This document shows positions 33,998-44,430 of a stretch of DNA of 64,000 nucleotides, in pieces. The notes beneath the pieces are model-generated. The model searched no databases, had not been told where the DNA came from, and was given only the letters and a program-made list of their open reading frames with translations. A program made the translations under genes and the position numbers. The stretch is from Hyaloscypha bicolor E. Lineage: Eukaryota > Ascomycota > Leotiomycetes > Helotiales > Hyaloscyphaceae. Location of the stretch: the NCBI RefSeq assembly GCF_002865645.1, contig NW_020194575.1, forward strand, positions 683,247 to 747,246, in the 5' to 3' direction. Numbering within the stretch: position 1 is the first letter of the stretch; the number at the start of each line of letters is the position of its first letter.

Positions 33998-35134
33998 TCA
34001 ACGGTCAATCTTCTCCATTACACTTTTGCTTCCTAGCCATGCGTCGCACAATTCCCTATCAATACACTCCTCGTGAAAACTGCATTGACCCCGCTCCCAT
34101 TGCAACCACCTCCTCGCCATACTTCCCTCCTCACCTCTCAAAATGCCAACAGCCAAATCCAACCCATCCGGTCGTTTATTACACCAGTAAGAAATTGTGG
34201 CACCACATTTGCCACAGAAGCTGCGACATGTATCCGGAGAGGACCAGTGGTGCTTCAACGTCAACCCTGGATTGGAGTTTGAGTCGGAAGAAGCATGGCC
34301 ATATGTCAGCGGCTTCACTTTCTGCTTGGAGGATGATTCGTCGATGAGGGCCGGAGCATTGGCGTTGAATATGCTTGTTGGTGGAATCAAGGCAAAGGGT
34401 ACCATTGAAACACCGGAGGTCAAGCGGCAGGAGCGACAGGCGCAGAAGTATGCGAGATATTTGGTGGGATCGGTGGGAGCTTGACGAGGGACTTCATCGC
34501 TGGGGTTCGAAGAATAATTTGCGCGTTTGATTAGGAGAGAAACGCCTTCGCAATGGCACTTGGCTGTGAGATATGAATCTTCCTTAGGAGGCGGGGCATC
34601 GCCGATAGACTTCTTGGGGAGGGAGAGAACAGAGGCGTGTGAAAGGTCGAACGAGTCTGGTTCATGATCTAGGCCCGCGGCAGCTGACCATGTTGGGATG
34701 GAGCGGCCATTCAGGTTGAGGAGAATAGGAACCAGTCCCCCGTCAACGGTGTCAAGAACAAAGTCATGGCGTGAGACCTTAACGATATCTCTTGGCTGGG
34801 TGGCATTGTTGCGACTTAGTTCGATTATTCCTCCCAGACTGAACCACTCGTTCTGTTTCTGGTTGTAAACGAAACACGGACAGCCACAAGTAGAACAGAA
34901 GTATCGTGTGATTATTCCAGAGCTTTGGTAAGCTGTGAGCTTGGAGTGAGTGTCTTTGGAAGGAGATGAGTTGAGTGCTGGGAAGACTGCTCCCAGAGAG
35001 CCTGTCGTTTGTCGACATGGGTTGCAATGACATATCTCCAAGCTCAGCGGAAATTCTAAGTTAAACAGAAGGGCCCCAGGCTCTGAAATAGAGCCACATA
35101 GGCATTTGAGCTTAGCTGAAGATGTTGATGCCAC
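33998..35134 (-). CDS. Protein with two GFA (glutathione-dependent formaldehyde-activating/CENP-V) domains
   Basis: The frame gives about 378 aa with two zinc-binding GFA units. Unit 1 shows KCLCGSISEPG, CHCNPCRQTTGS and FCSTCGCP (residues 9-85). Unit 2 shows KCHCEGVSLLI, CACRSCRLTSGVS and SFCGKCGATISYW (about 192-340). Each has the cysteine ladder expected for two zinc ions. GFA proteins are often annotated as S-hydroxymethyl-glutathione synthases but the activity is doubtful for many. The frame begins with GTG at 35134 and has no in-frame ATG. A good 62-bp intron (35156-35217, GTGAAT..CCGCCAG) lies just upstream, so a small first exon or a non-AUG start is likely. The exact N-terminus is unresolved. 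Confidence 0.8.
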   Translation of the reverse strand: MASTSSAKLKCLCGSISEPGALLFNLEFPLSLEICHCNPCRQTTGSLGAVFPALNSSPSKDTHSKLTAYQSSGIITRYFCSTCGCPCFVYNQKQNEWFSLGGIIELSRNNATQPRDIVKVSRHDFVLDTVDGGLVPILLNLNGRSIPTWSAAAGLDHEPDSFDLSHASVLSLPKKSIGDAPPPKEDSYLTAKCHCEGVSLLIKRANYSSNPSDEVPRQAPTDPTKYLAYFCACRSCRLTSGVSMVPFALIPPTSIFNANAPALIDESSSKQKVKPLTYGHASSDSNSNPGLTLKHHWSSPDTCRSFCGKCGATISYWCNKRPDGLDLAVGILRGEEGSMARRWLQWERGQCSFHEECIDRELCDAWLGSKSVMEKIDR

Positions 35135-35217
35135 GATGAAGTGGTTTAATGAGGTCTGGCGGAGAAGTGGGGTTAGCGAAGATCAAGTACGAAAGGTTGA
35201 AGTTGAGCAGTATTCAC

Positions 35218-36154
35218 CTTCGATCCGGGAAGCTATCTGATTCAAATTTATATCCTCCCAACAGTCCGTTATGCACAACAGTTAATTGTATCAGGGCTAC
35301 CTTCGTCATCTGCGGGGTTGGCGATAGTAATATGGTGTGGTGTTTGGGAAAGCTGCATGACGTAGAATACGAGCTCCCCTCACTACCCCTGCTTGTGCCA
35401 CACCCCGACAGGGCCAAATAACGCAACCTGAATCAACGAATCATATGATATTATGGCAAAGAGAAGAACTGGCGCTTAATCGTCCGCAAATTAATCTTCC
35501 TACTCAAGTGCTATGGATATTCTACTCTATCAATTTCATCTTGCTTAGTGACTGAATATGCCTGTGAACTCTACACATTGATTGGAAAATACAAGTGGCG
35601 GTCATGTGCATAAAGCAACAAACTTCTCATAAACATTTATCGTAACACCCTTGCGGCCCTTCGTTTGGATTTTGCCCTTTTTGGCTTCATTTCTGAGACT
35701 TCGATGATAGGCACCATGCTACACTCAACGAGCTCTGAAATTAACACCAAAGATTCTTTCCTTTGCGCTCTTGTCGAGATTGACGCAAGGGGATAGAGTT
35801 TATCAAATTGCTCCGTAAGAGAGGCTTCTCTGGTACCTCAGAAGGAGCCAGTCCTCGTCTAAATATCCTTTCATGTACCTGCCTTGCTTCTTTGTCTTAG
35901 TTTTGTTCAATTCGGAAGCACACTTGAGTACACACCTCACATATCAATTCTTTGAGCTTGTGCCTGTAGTGGTACTAGTAGATACCTATTGTGAGTGTCC
36001 TTTGTTGAGGAAAACAAGAGCGTTGTCCCCACCGGATTCGCTCAGGTCAGACCTGCTGTCAAAGGGAGATTAGGGACAATACCATTGTCGCGATACCAAA
36101 TTTCTTTATGTTTGGACCGAACAATTAGTAGTCAGATTAAACAGACTTAAGTTA
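35218..36154. other. Intergenic, no convincing gene
   Basis: This includes the 5' UTR and promoter side of the GFA gene. Frames present are short and without motif. No repeats were matched. Confidence 0.4.
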
Positions 36155-36442
36155 ATGGATATAATACCATCAATTGACTCCTTTTCAGCTGTTTTCTCAT
36201 CACTCAAGTCATCTTCTGGGAACATTGCTCTTACTCACAAGTATCAAACTCAGGTCAAACATAGCCAGGAACCTAGATCCGACGACACCACAGACAAAAT
36301 GCACAACCAAATCATTTCTGCCAAGGCCGGGTTGGTCAATAGTCAGGCCACCGAGGTTACTGAACTCGTCAACAGAGATGGCAATATATGCAGCAAATGT
36401 GGTAGAAATTTTACCGGAGCTACAAATACTTGCCAGTGCTAA
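36155..36442 (+). CDS. Small ORF with a C-terminal CxxC motif
   Basis: The frame from ATG 36155 has 95 codons. Its N-terminal half is Ser-rich. The C-terminal 45 residues, beginning at a second Met (MHNQIISAKAGLVNSQATEV), end in ICSKCGRNFTGATNTCQC, a C-x2-C-x10-C-x-C pattern that could bind one zinc ion. No signal peptide. The family is not recognised. It stands alone between two gene-poor stretches, so expression is uncertain. Confidence 0.35.
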   Translation: MDIIPSIDSFSAVFSSLKSSSGNIALTHKYQTQVKHSQEPRSDDTTDKMHNQIISAKAGLVNSQATEVTELVNRDGNICSKCGRNFTGATNTCQC

Positions 36443-37488
36443 AGCAAATCCGGTCTAGAGTTGCTACAAACTTGGTGCGAGGAATAGATATAGCAGCCAA
36501 TTCATTCCATATAAAATTTTTGAAGCACCTGATTACCTGTGAATAATGATTGAAAATAAATGTGACGCTCAAAACGGGTGCTGAGGTCACCTGTTTATCC
36601 ACCCTGAATTGCGGTCCCAAGCTTTTCTTCTTGCTTTGTTCCTCTCCCCTACCTTTTCGGGGTATTGAATCAGAAAGTGCAGTCATATGCAACCGCCTGT
36701 AAGATACAAGACTGAGATGAAGTCTCTTCTGTAAGGTGACTGTGAAAGTTGAGGCCATTGTACCGGAGTTTATCGGGGGTTTAGCACACACGGAAAGGCA
36801 TCCTTCGAACATGGTATTTGAAGAGCTGTACTGTCCGGATCGAGATCCATCACCCTGCAGATCCCTTTAGCTGCAGAATATCGTTCTTCTGAAGCCAATT
36901 GGTGTGTTGTTCTGCACCTATTGTTCAGAGCGCCAAGTGCTGATGGAGAAGGCGGAAATCCAAGGGCAGAGCTTTTGGAGGGCTTGGAGGACTTGGAGAA
37001 GTTTAAATTTGACGTTTTATGATAATTGCATATTACTTAATCACATATTCAACTGGAAGAAGTCAACATTGCAAAAATATCCCAATTGAAATCCGTCTCA
37101 AGTATACTGTATGTACAAAACCCTCCCACTACAAAACCAATACCTAAACAGGACTTGTATGGACGTACTTAACTTCCCCACCCACCAGACGTATCTCACA
37201 ACTTTGCTGATAATTTCCCAAACTGTTGAACACACAGAGCATATCCACACTCCCACCCGTCTCGTCAATTACATATCTTCTATCTTCATTACTCTTCGCA
37301 CTGCCTCTATATGGCAAACTCCCACCACACGGTTTCGTCAGCTTACTCCCCTCAACAATCTCAAATTGCCTGCCTCAAGGGATCGTGTCCGCAGCCTTGG
37401 AATTTGTCCACATATCGAGGTATGCATCCCCGGCATGCTTCAGCGTCTCTCTGCTTGCTAGCGTTCCGGTAACTGGACTCCAGACAGG
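36443..37488. other. Intergenic, no gene recognised
   Basis: Frames on both strands are short and lack domain character. A weak run of tract-like C-rich sequence occurs near 37110-37200. No repeat ends were found before the small inverted repeat at 37489. Confidence 0.35.
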
Positions 37489-37590
37489 CTGTAGGATAAG
37501 TCGGTCAGTCAGTCATTAGTTGAGGATATATTTGAACTGACTCCCAAATTTTCATAAGCGCTGACTGGCAGCGGCTGACTTATCCTACAG
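37489..37590. repeat. 102-bp hairpin with CTGTAGGATAAGTC ends
   Basis: CTGTAGGATAAGTC at 37489 recurs inverted at 37577-37590, and both arms continue into CAGTCAG/CTGACTG-rich sequence. It could be a miniature foldback element or the stem of a structured RNA. No target duplication could be confirmed. Confidence 0.5.
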
Positions 37591-37737
37591 CTTAACTCCA
37601 GTCTTCGGCTTTGATTCATGAGAGTTTCAAACTCGCGTTGAAGAATAGTGACCCGGTTGTAGCAGCAATTGTATCCACCATCGCAATCGTGCCTGTGTCG
37701 TTCCCGTAATGGCGGATCTGAGTTGCGAGAACATAGG

Positions 37738-38333
37738 GGGAAAACTAAAACGACCCCCCCCCCCCGCCTGGCCAAGTATCGAATAGGAGTAGTAATAGAT
37801 TTTAGAGTTTTAACAATGCCTAATTCGTTGCTTGTATATACTTAAGCCTTTCTCTCAAATTAGATTTCTTAATATAGGTATAAGGAAGTTTATATATAAG
37901 AGCTCTAGTTTTAGAGCATGAGATAAGTAAGGCAATTATTATATACGAGAAGAAAGTTCCAGATACTCAATCGCTAAATTTTCAGGCTCTCTTAAGGTCG
38001 ATACCCCTAATTAATACCCGGAGAGGTATTACGTTATATTTTCCCATTTTACTAGAGGTTAAGAGGAAATAAGTATTGCTCTATACTATAAAACCCTAAA
38101 TGTTTAATTTTTTTTTAACTAATTGCAATACCAAATTTGTCTTGGAAATTCGCAATAAATCCACAATAACGTGCTAGAGAATGCAATACGCGTATTTGGT
38201 GCTATTATATATTAATTTATATATATTAGTGTATATAAAGTGATATATACGGGCACCTGCCACTGTTTGCTAATTTCGGTTAGTATAGCCCCCAATCGAT
38301 ACCCCTAATGGGCGAGTCGTTTTAGTTCTTCCC
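37738..38333. mobile_element. MITE of the poly-G/C family, copy 1
   Basis: The left end is GGGAAAACTAAAACGA followed by a run of 12 C (37754-37765). The right end, read inwards, is GGGAAGAACTAAAACGA. The interior matches copy 2 (43847-44354) in opposite orientation, including CAATCGATACCCC near the right end and TAGGTATAAGGAAGTTT near the left. No coding capacity, no clear target duplication. Confidence 0.7.
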
Positions 38334-38788
38334 GTTTTTGCAAGTATAAAGAGCAAACTAATAACGCAAAACTTTGCTGACCGCGTATGCTAGCTTAGGA
38401 CAACGTATCTATTGCGGAGGTATTTATAGTCCCTCTCTTTGCACCTCTTTTAGCTAATTGTTAACATAGTCTCTATCCTCTTTCGGGCAACCCTCGTTTG
38501 ATTCTCATCTCGAGGATAATGAAGATGCGGTTGAATAGCAAAGGCAGCAAGAGACGAGCATGTTTAGACGACAACTACGGAATCATCCGCCGCTTCTCCG
38601 GTGTTGAAAAGGGCTACCGGGGCTTGTTAGGGGACCGAAGCTAGGATAGACTCGAGAATATAAACGTCTTTCAGCACATTCGATAATGTGGCCATATTTT
38701 GCCTCCATATAAGGGTTTCAGTCAAGATATATATTTGTTCTAGATTCCACGATCAGCAAACCACAACATTTCTAGATGTCCTCAGCAT
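38334..38788. other. Intergenic, one 41-codon frame only
   Basis: A short basic frame at 38519-38644 (start MKMRLNSKGSKRR) is the only feature. It has no family resemblance and may be chance. The rest is the 3' side of the phosphatase gene. Confidence 0.3.
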
Positions 38789-40255
38789 TCAGCACTCAGT
38801 CCATTCCCCTCCTGATTTGGCATACTCCTGGCTTTCCACAAAGTTCGACAGCGTGCACCTCCCGTATTCATCTCCGCCACAAAACTCCAGTGGCTGGACC
38901 GCATCATTCACCAATATTCTAACCATTTCCTCCTGAGTTCCGTTACATAGCATCTTCTCAACGTACGCCCGTGCCGAAAATGGCACCGTCTGGAAAGAAG
39001 TGTATCCCGATGTTTTGCTCGAATTTCGATCAGTTGCATTTAGCCCGCCTTTTACAACAGTTGAATTAAAGAGACCGAGCGCGGAGAAGATCGATGTCAA
39101 CTGTGTATCGTGCGAGAAATCGGCGTACAGTGCCAACCCCAATGGGAATGTCGAGTTTGAAGAATCCAGGGCCGTGTTGGTTGAGGTGTGGTCGACAACC
39201 GCTGTGTTCGTTAAGCGGGCGAGAAGCTCATTTACCCAACCGACTCCTTGGGTGGGGCCTAGGCCGTTTCCTGGACCATTGCCAAAGTACTTGTCGAGGT
39301 CCTGCAGGAATTCGTACGACTCCCATTCATCATCTATGAAGAGGGAGCAAAAAGGCGAGATGGCACCATTCGGGGTCGCAACGGTCTCAAACGGACACAT
39401 GTCCATAATGGCTACTGTGTCGTTGACGTTCAGGTTTGCTCCTGGCAGGTCCGCGTTCAGGCGAGCGGTTATCGGAGCCGCAAAAATATTGGTCCAAATT
39501 TGGTCCTGGTCGTCGCCGATAGTATCGAACGGGGTGTCATTCTCAAAGGCATTGCAGGTTTCAACTTTGAGGGTGTTGTTGCTGGTTTCGACCTTAGGAA
39601 TAACAAGGATCGAATTAGCGGGAACTAGCTTGGTGGTTGCGCTCCTGTTGCTTGCTGCGGCATTGAAGCCTTGCGTAAAGTTCTGGGCAGACTCGATCAC
39701 TCGTGCGCTTTCGGATGCTCTCACGAACGGAGCAGAAACATTGCCGAGGGCGCCGTACCGGTCGAAGAATTTCAACCCAGAGTTGACCAATTCTTGTTGT
39801 CCGAAATGCGTGAGATTATCCTCGCCCAAGATATAAGTAAAGTTCGTAAGAAAGTCATAGTTTGACGGCAGAGAGAGACTGGAGTTCCGCAAAGCTACTT
39901 GCGCTTTTGCAAGCGCAGTTTGGATACGCGCTGCATTTCCGGACGTAGGAAATCGTGCTCCGTGGCGGGAGAGGATTTGTGCAAAAGTAATTGAGCAGCC
40001 GGGAGGGGTATCGTCAGATCCATTGGTAGCTAGAGAAAAGAATGGCGATAGAGCTCCTAAGTTTTGCGTTATCAGAGGCTGATTCGAATAGCCCGTGATT
40101 GGATTATCATAGATTATAGAAGATTCTACTGGCAATACGCTAATATTCTATTAGCAAAGCGGTGACTTCGAAGGTTTAAGATTAGTCAAAACTTGCCAAG
40201 CGATGAATACCAGTGAAAATAGAATAGAATAGGAGCTGATCGATGGTATATACAT
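38789..40255 (-). CDS. Secreted histidine acid phosphatase (phytase type)
   Basis: Two exons, 40255-40193 and 40147-38789, give 473 aa. Exon 1 encodes a signal peptide (MYIPSISSYSILFSLVFIAW). The 45-bp intron (GTTTTG..CTAATAG) joins in frame; without it the gene has no ATG. The catalytic RHGARFP lies near residue 82, with His as the phospho-acceptor. The proton donor is the HD of YADFSHDTQLTSIFSALG. Many N-x-S/T sites and paired cysteines (one near the C-terminal LSNFVESQEY region) fit a glycosylated extracellular enzyme. The length is that of fungal PhyA-like phytases. It should release phosphate from phytate or other esters outside the cell. Two CACGTG sites lie about 650 bp upstream. An antisense frame at 39000-39836 is a shadow. 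Confidence 0.9.
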
Positions 40256-40907
40256 AATGGCGTTATCGATACGGGCATAGAGCGTTTTGGGACGCGAAGA
40301 CGCTCAAAATTGGATGATGCTCTGTTAGACTGTTCCCGCAACTTTTCTAGCTATTGCATTGTACAGACAAGTATAATATATATATTCGGGCCACAGTTGC
40401 ATTAAACGTGCACATTCTGCCAGGTCAGAGGCGTTAAAATATAATTAAACATGAGCATGAATTAAGGTCGCTTAAGTGCAAGGTCAGGGTAGGCGCTTGA
40501 CTATCGCTAACTTCATTATTTGATTATTGTTTCACGGTGAACGACTACAGCATTATGCAAAATAGATATTCGCAAGGCTGCCGTTGGTTCGTGCTCATTG
40601 GTACTGCAAAGGTTTCACAGCGAAGTGTGAGCTAGGACTCAACACTTGACTCCAATGAGGTCGAAACAGGATATCCTTGGTGAAGCCTTCAACAGTTCCA
40701 ACGCTCTTATTTTTAAGATGCAAAGGAGTTCGGGAGCTTACCGGTGCCTGGCGGATCCCAGTTATTTGGCTCAGCCCCAAACCGAAGGGTCAGAGAAGAA
40801 CATGAAACTTCATCTTTCGCAATCGGCCCGACGAACGCGTGTTTCCGGGCTCTTTCCTCATGCCGAAAATAAAGGCTGCCGGGCGCAGCGTTCTTTTTCT
40901 GCTAGGG

Positions 40908-40924
40908 CACGTGACCGACACGTG
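40908..40924. promoter_or_regulatory. Two CACGTG sites upstream of the phosphatase
   Basis: CACGTG occurs at 40908-40913 and 40919-40924, eleven bases apart, in the upstream region of the minus-strand phosphatase (start 40255). CACGTG is the core bound by the phosphate-starvation bHLH factors Pho4 (yeast) and NUC-1 (Neurospora). The regulatory role here is inferred. Confidence 0.5.
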
Positions 40925-41258
40925 CCACACGCGGATAGCTATATTCCCCACTGGCATAGCTTATTCAGAGAATAGCCATATTTCTTACTAGGTAAAAGGA
41001 TATATTTAGAAAGACAATATAAAGATTAGTAGTAAAAGAAGTAAGGAGACTACTTAATAAGCAATTAATTAAGTCTACGGGATCCTTATTAGTTAGCCCT
41101 TCCCTGCTACCCAAATTTTCTGAATGAGGGGTAATTTCCTTAAAAACGCTGCCGCCAGCAGTAGCGTTTTCAACAGCAAGGTAATAGCAGTTTCTATTAC
41201 AATTTGAGATAACTTGCCCGCAACTAGGTATTTCTTTAAACGGAGAACGAGGAGCTAC

Positions 41259-41420
41259 TATCCCTTCGTCCGGCGAGACATAGTCCACGCTAGCAAGGGG
41301 GCCTGGCTCAGACTGTAAAGTCGTACCTTTGCTAATAAACTTATTAGTCATCTATCACCTTTTCGCCCTGAGCCAGGCCCCCTTGCTAGCGTGGACTATG
41401 TCTCGCCGGACGAAGGGATA
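41259..41420. repeat. Perfect 52-bp inverted repeat with 58-bp loop
   Basis: The arms 41259-41310 and 41369-41420 are exact reverse complements (starting TATCCCTTCGTCCGGC). The arms are GC-rich in an AT-rich setting. No target duplication or coding content was recognised. A 128-codon minus-strand frame that reads across part of it (41351-40965) has no family resemblance. Confidence 0.9.
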
Positions 41421-42023
41421 AGTATATTATACTATAACTCTATTAATTTATTTTATAAGAAAAATGCTTGTTGTTATCGTACTAATTAATCAAAGGGGCC
41501 TTGCGACCGGGCGCACGCTTCACTCGGGCGGTGAGAGATTTAGGCGCTAGCTGCACTAGGGGCTAGGTTGCGGCAGCATTTTTTGGAGGGGGGGGGAGTT
41601 ATAATCTTACATTCGCGGAGCCTGGCGACGCGTCGCTTGAACGCACGCTGAGATTGTCGGCCTCGTCACCAAATTAGGAGGTGGCGTACTACCATTAAGC
41701 TAATTGTTTGAATATCCTTCGCCCAGTTTTGGCTTTCATGTTTTGATATTGTGCAGTTGCACAGCAGCATGAGGCAATTGTAGAAGATGATGCGGCCAAA
41801 TAGAGAAGGGAGTGGGTGGCGAAGTGAGCCCCCTCGCCCCACAGGCTTCTTGCTAAGGCTTCGAGCGTCGAAGTGACAAAATGCAGCAAATCCCTCAGCA
41901 GCTCCCCTGCCTTTATAACAAAGACCCTCTGTCATCTGGGACGTCCACGAATTTATACTCGTGTAAGAAAGGCCTCAACGTTTATCGTGCAAACAAGGTT
42001 AGCGCTAGCTTTAATCTGCCACG
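41421..42023. other. Intergenic, no gene
   Basis: There is a G-run of 12 near 41586-41597 and GC-rich words around 41500-41560 that could be a MITE end, but no partner was found. The last 200 bp should be the promoter of the next gene. Confidence 0.35.
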
Positions 42024-43040
42024 ATGCTAGAGGCGCCTTTCTCGAGGCCTATTTCGCTTCTCTCGCCGCCAGCGACACCAGTATCCAGCCGTGAAATTAT
42101 CTCTAGTCCATTCGAAAAACGACCCTCGATATTCACCGGCCATATTATGCCTGCCACCATCCGGCGTGGCACTGGCCTCGCGAGAACAAGAGACAATGAT
42201 CCAGGTGCACATTATACAGCGGAGCTGCGAACGGAACGGCTTGATGAGATCAAGGAATATCTATGGCTAGCTGGTCTTCCCAGCTGTGCGAGAGCATTAC
42301 ATCGACAACGACTGCTGGGCCGTGAAATTCTGATTACCGAAGACTCGAACGAGCACCTTGTTTGGCACAAGACACGCATTTTTGTCAAGCCATTCCCGAC
42401 ATTCTTGTTCGACCTTGACTGCTGGACACAGGAGATATGCCGAACCCGGCAACTATACGAGTCTGGGTGTGGTTTCCTGCTCTCGTATGCATGGCTTATT
42501 AGACATGAGAGCGACCTTCGAATCGCACACGAAAAGGCGCTACTGCCGAACAATATTGATTGGACAACTTGGACGGAGTTCATGGACGATTTCCTTGCTC
42601 ATGTTGATCTGCAGTCTCTCAGCGGTATATCACCGAGATTTCAATATGGCGAGCTACGTTTATCACGATTGAACAAAATATACCGTATGACACGGTTCAA
42701 CTGGCGAGATTTTGTTCGAGGTTACATGAGCACTTCCACTTGGTATGGAGACTTCTTCTCTCGCAAGTTTGCCTGGATGCTGGCATTTTTCGCATTCATG
42801 TCCGTGGCTCTGTCGGCAATGCAAGTGGTCCTTGCAGCAGCGAGAGGAGGTGAGGCGTTTAGCAAGGCATCTTATGGCTTCTCGATAGCCTCGTTGTTTG
42901 TAGCAGCTGCAGTTGCGGTATTATTACTGGTTGTATGGGTGACTTTGTTTGTGTATCATCTTGTTTGTGCTCGGATGAATAATCGACAAGTCATGAGTGA
43001 AAGACGAAGACTCGTAAATATTCGGAAAGACGTGGCATGA
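42024..43040 (+). CDS. Fungal membrane protein (DUF6601-like)
   Basis: A single exon from ATG 42024 encodes 338 aa. The soluble N-terminal part has blocks I associate with a fungal family of unknown function (DUF6601, name from memory): LDEIKEYLWLAGLPSCARAL, HLVWHKTRIFVKPFPTFLFD, GFLLSYAWLIRHESDLRIA and YGELRLSRLNKIYRMTRF. Two membrane helices follow (AWMLAFFAFMSVALSAMQVV at about 250 and SLFVAAAVAVLLLVVWVTLF at about 290), then a basic cytosolic tail. Function unknown. Related proteins often accompany HET-rich or subtelomeric regions, but that link is not shown here. Confidence 0.8.
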   Translation: MLEAPFSRPISLLSPPATPVSSREIISSPFEKRPSIFTGHIMPATIRRGTGLARTRDNDPGAHYTAELRTERLDEIKEYLWLAGLPSCARALHRQRLLGREILITEDSNEHLVWHKTRIFVKPFPTFLFDLDCWTQEICRTRQLYESGCGFLLSYAWLIRHESDLRIAHEKALLPNNIDWTTWTEFMDDFLAHVDLQSLSGISPRFQYGELRLSRLNKIYRMTRFNWRDFVRGYMSTSTWYGDFFSRKFAWMLAFFAFMSVALSAMQVVLAAARGGEAFSKASYGFSIASLFVAAAVAVLLLVVWVTLFVYHLVCARMNNRQVMSERRRLVNIRKDVA

Positions 43041-43716
43041 AAGAGGTCTAATAAATTGAGATTGCAATATTTATCAAGATGTAGGGAATGATCTCCTGCA
43101 TCCAGAGAGAAGCTTCAAGGATGAAATCTGCAAGCCGTACATGAACATTTCTGTCGCTGTAGCTAAACCTGCAGAACTCCCCCGCCCGATCCGCCCAAAA
43201 AAGCTTCGGGGAGGCAATTTTGAAAAGCTAAGAATCGTGGGATACGAAACATCAGGGGTCCCATTGGAGCCTCATCGATATCAAATAAAATCACGAGGCT
43301 TTGGAGATCCAACCCGAACTCGTTCTAGCGACAGCTCTTCCCTGATCATAGTAAGGATTGGTGCAACAAATTCCGCTGCAATCAAATGTTTCCACTGCTA
43401 CCCCATAATGCATCGTAATTGCTATTCAGGGAGACCGGTGTTTGCATGCACTGTCTTCACGGTCCTCCTACGTAAAAGTGCAGATCAGCTCTCAGCTTCG
43501 TTTCTTACTACTCTCATTTAGTTATTTTGACGCATCGAAACCGACATTAGAACCCGAGCAAGAACACCGACAGAAACGAGATTCCGCATTCGTTGTTTGA
43601 GGGGTTTAGGGGCGTGTGAGAGGGGTTCAACGGGTGAGGGGCATGCAGTGCAGTAGGCAGCAACTTCGTTAGCGTTCCCAAAAATGTTTTCAGAATAAAA
43701 ACGCTAGTGAGGGGAG
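43041..43716. other. Intergenic, no convincing gene
   Basis: A 126-codon plus-strand frame (43141-43521) opens with ATG but has no motif and irregular composition. Near 43665-43710, TTAGCGTT and AACGCTAG form a short inverted repeat next to the MITE. Nothing else is seen. Confidence 0.35.
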
Positions 43717-43718
43717 TA

Positions 43719-44430
43719 GAAGCGTTCACCGCCCAACCGCCCACTGTTACCCCTGTCGAAACACTAAAAAAATTGATTTTTTCACAGTGCTAGAAATTCT
43801 AAAAACTCCCATGATTATTATAATATGGTAGGAAGCCACGAATATCGGGAAAATGTAAAACGACCCCTCCCCCGGGTGTCGATTGGGGGCTGGACTAACC
43901 TAAAGTAGAGGAACACCAAAAAATCTAGCTTTTCTTTAAGTTTAATTTACTATATAAAGAATATTATAATTTAGTTTTTTTTCATATTATAGAAAGCTAA
44001 TTTATAAGCTAATGGGATATGAAGTTTTCATTATATAATAATTAGTAGATTTAAGAAAATTTAAAGAAGGTAAGAAAAGTCGGAATTTATAAGGTGCTAT
44101 AAGAGCCTGAAAATTTAGCGATCAAGCACCTGGAACTAATTTACCTCGTGCGCAATAATCGCCTCGCTTATCCCATGCCCTAAACTAGAGCTCTTATATA
44201 CAAACTTCCTTATACCTATATTAGGAAATCTGATTCAAGAGAAAGGCTTAAGTGAGTACAATCAACTAATTAGGCATTATTAAAACTCTAAAATCCATTG
44301 ATACGCCTAATCGACACGCGGGGGGGGGGGGGGGGGGGGCTTTTACATTTTCCCCTAATATCGGGTTACTTTCTTTATTTTGTAGCGTTGTTGTGAAATA
44401 GATTTTTGGGCGGTTGGCGGTGAACGCTTC
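43719..44430. mobile_element. Outer MITE, interrupted by a second MITE
   Basis: Ends GAAGCGTTCACCGCC (43719 on) and its complement (to 44430) extend to about 24 bp of inverted repeat with a one-base length difference. TA flanks both sides (43717-43718, 44431-44432), as in Tc1/mariner-type elements. Only about 200 bp belong to it; the rest is the insertion at 43847-44354. Confidence 0.7.
43847..44354. mobile_element. MITE of the poly-G/C family, copy 2, nested
   Basis: Ends are GGGAAAATGTAAAA on both sides in inverted orientation. 8-bp flanks CGAATATC (43839-43846) and CTAATATC (44355-44362) look like a hAT-type duplication with one change. A run of 20 G (44320-44339) lies inside the right end, with CCCCTCCCCC at the left. 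The interior matches copy 1 (37738-38333) reversed. Confidence 0.8.

Noticed and set aside
32120..35134. P450 and GFA as a biosynthetic cluster
   Set aside because: No synthase, terpene cyclase or regulator is adjacent; two convergent genes are not enough.
39000..39836. 278-codon plus-strand frame opposite the phosphatase
   Set aside because: It is an antisense shadow of a gene with catalytic motifs on the other strand.
40965..41351. 128-codon minus-strand frame with ATG
   Set aside because: It runs out of the perfect inverted repeat into AT-rich DNA with no motif; treated as chance.
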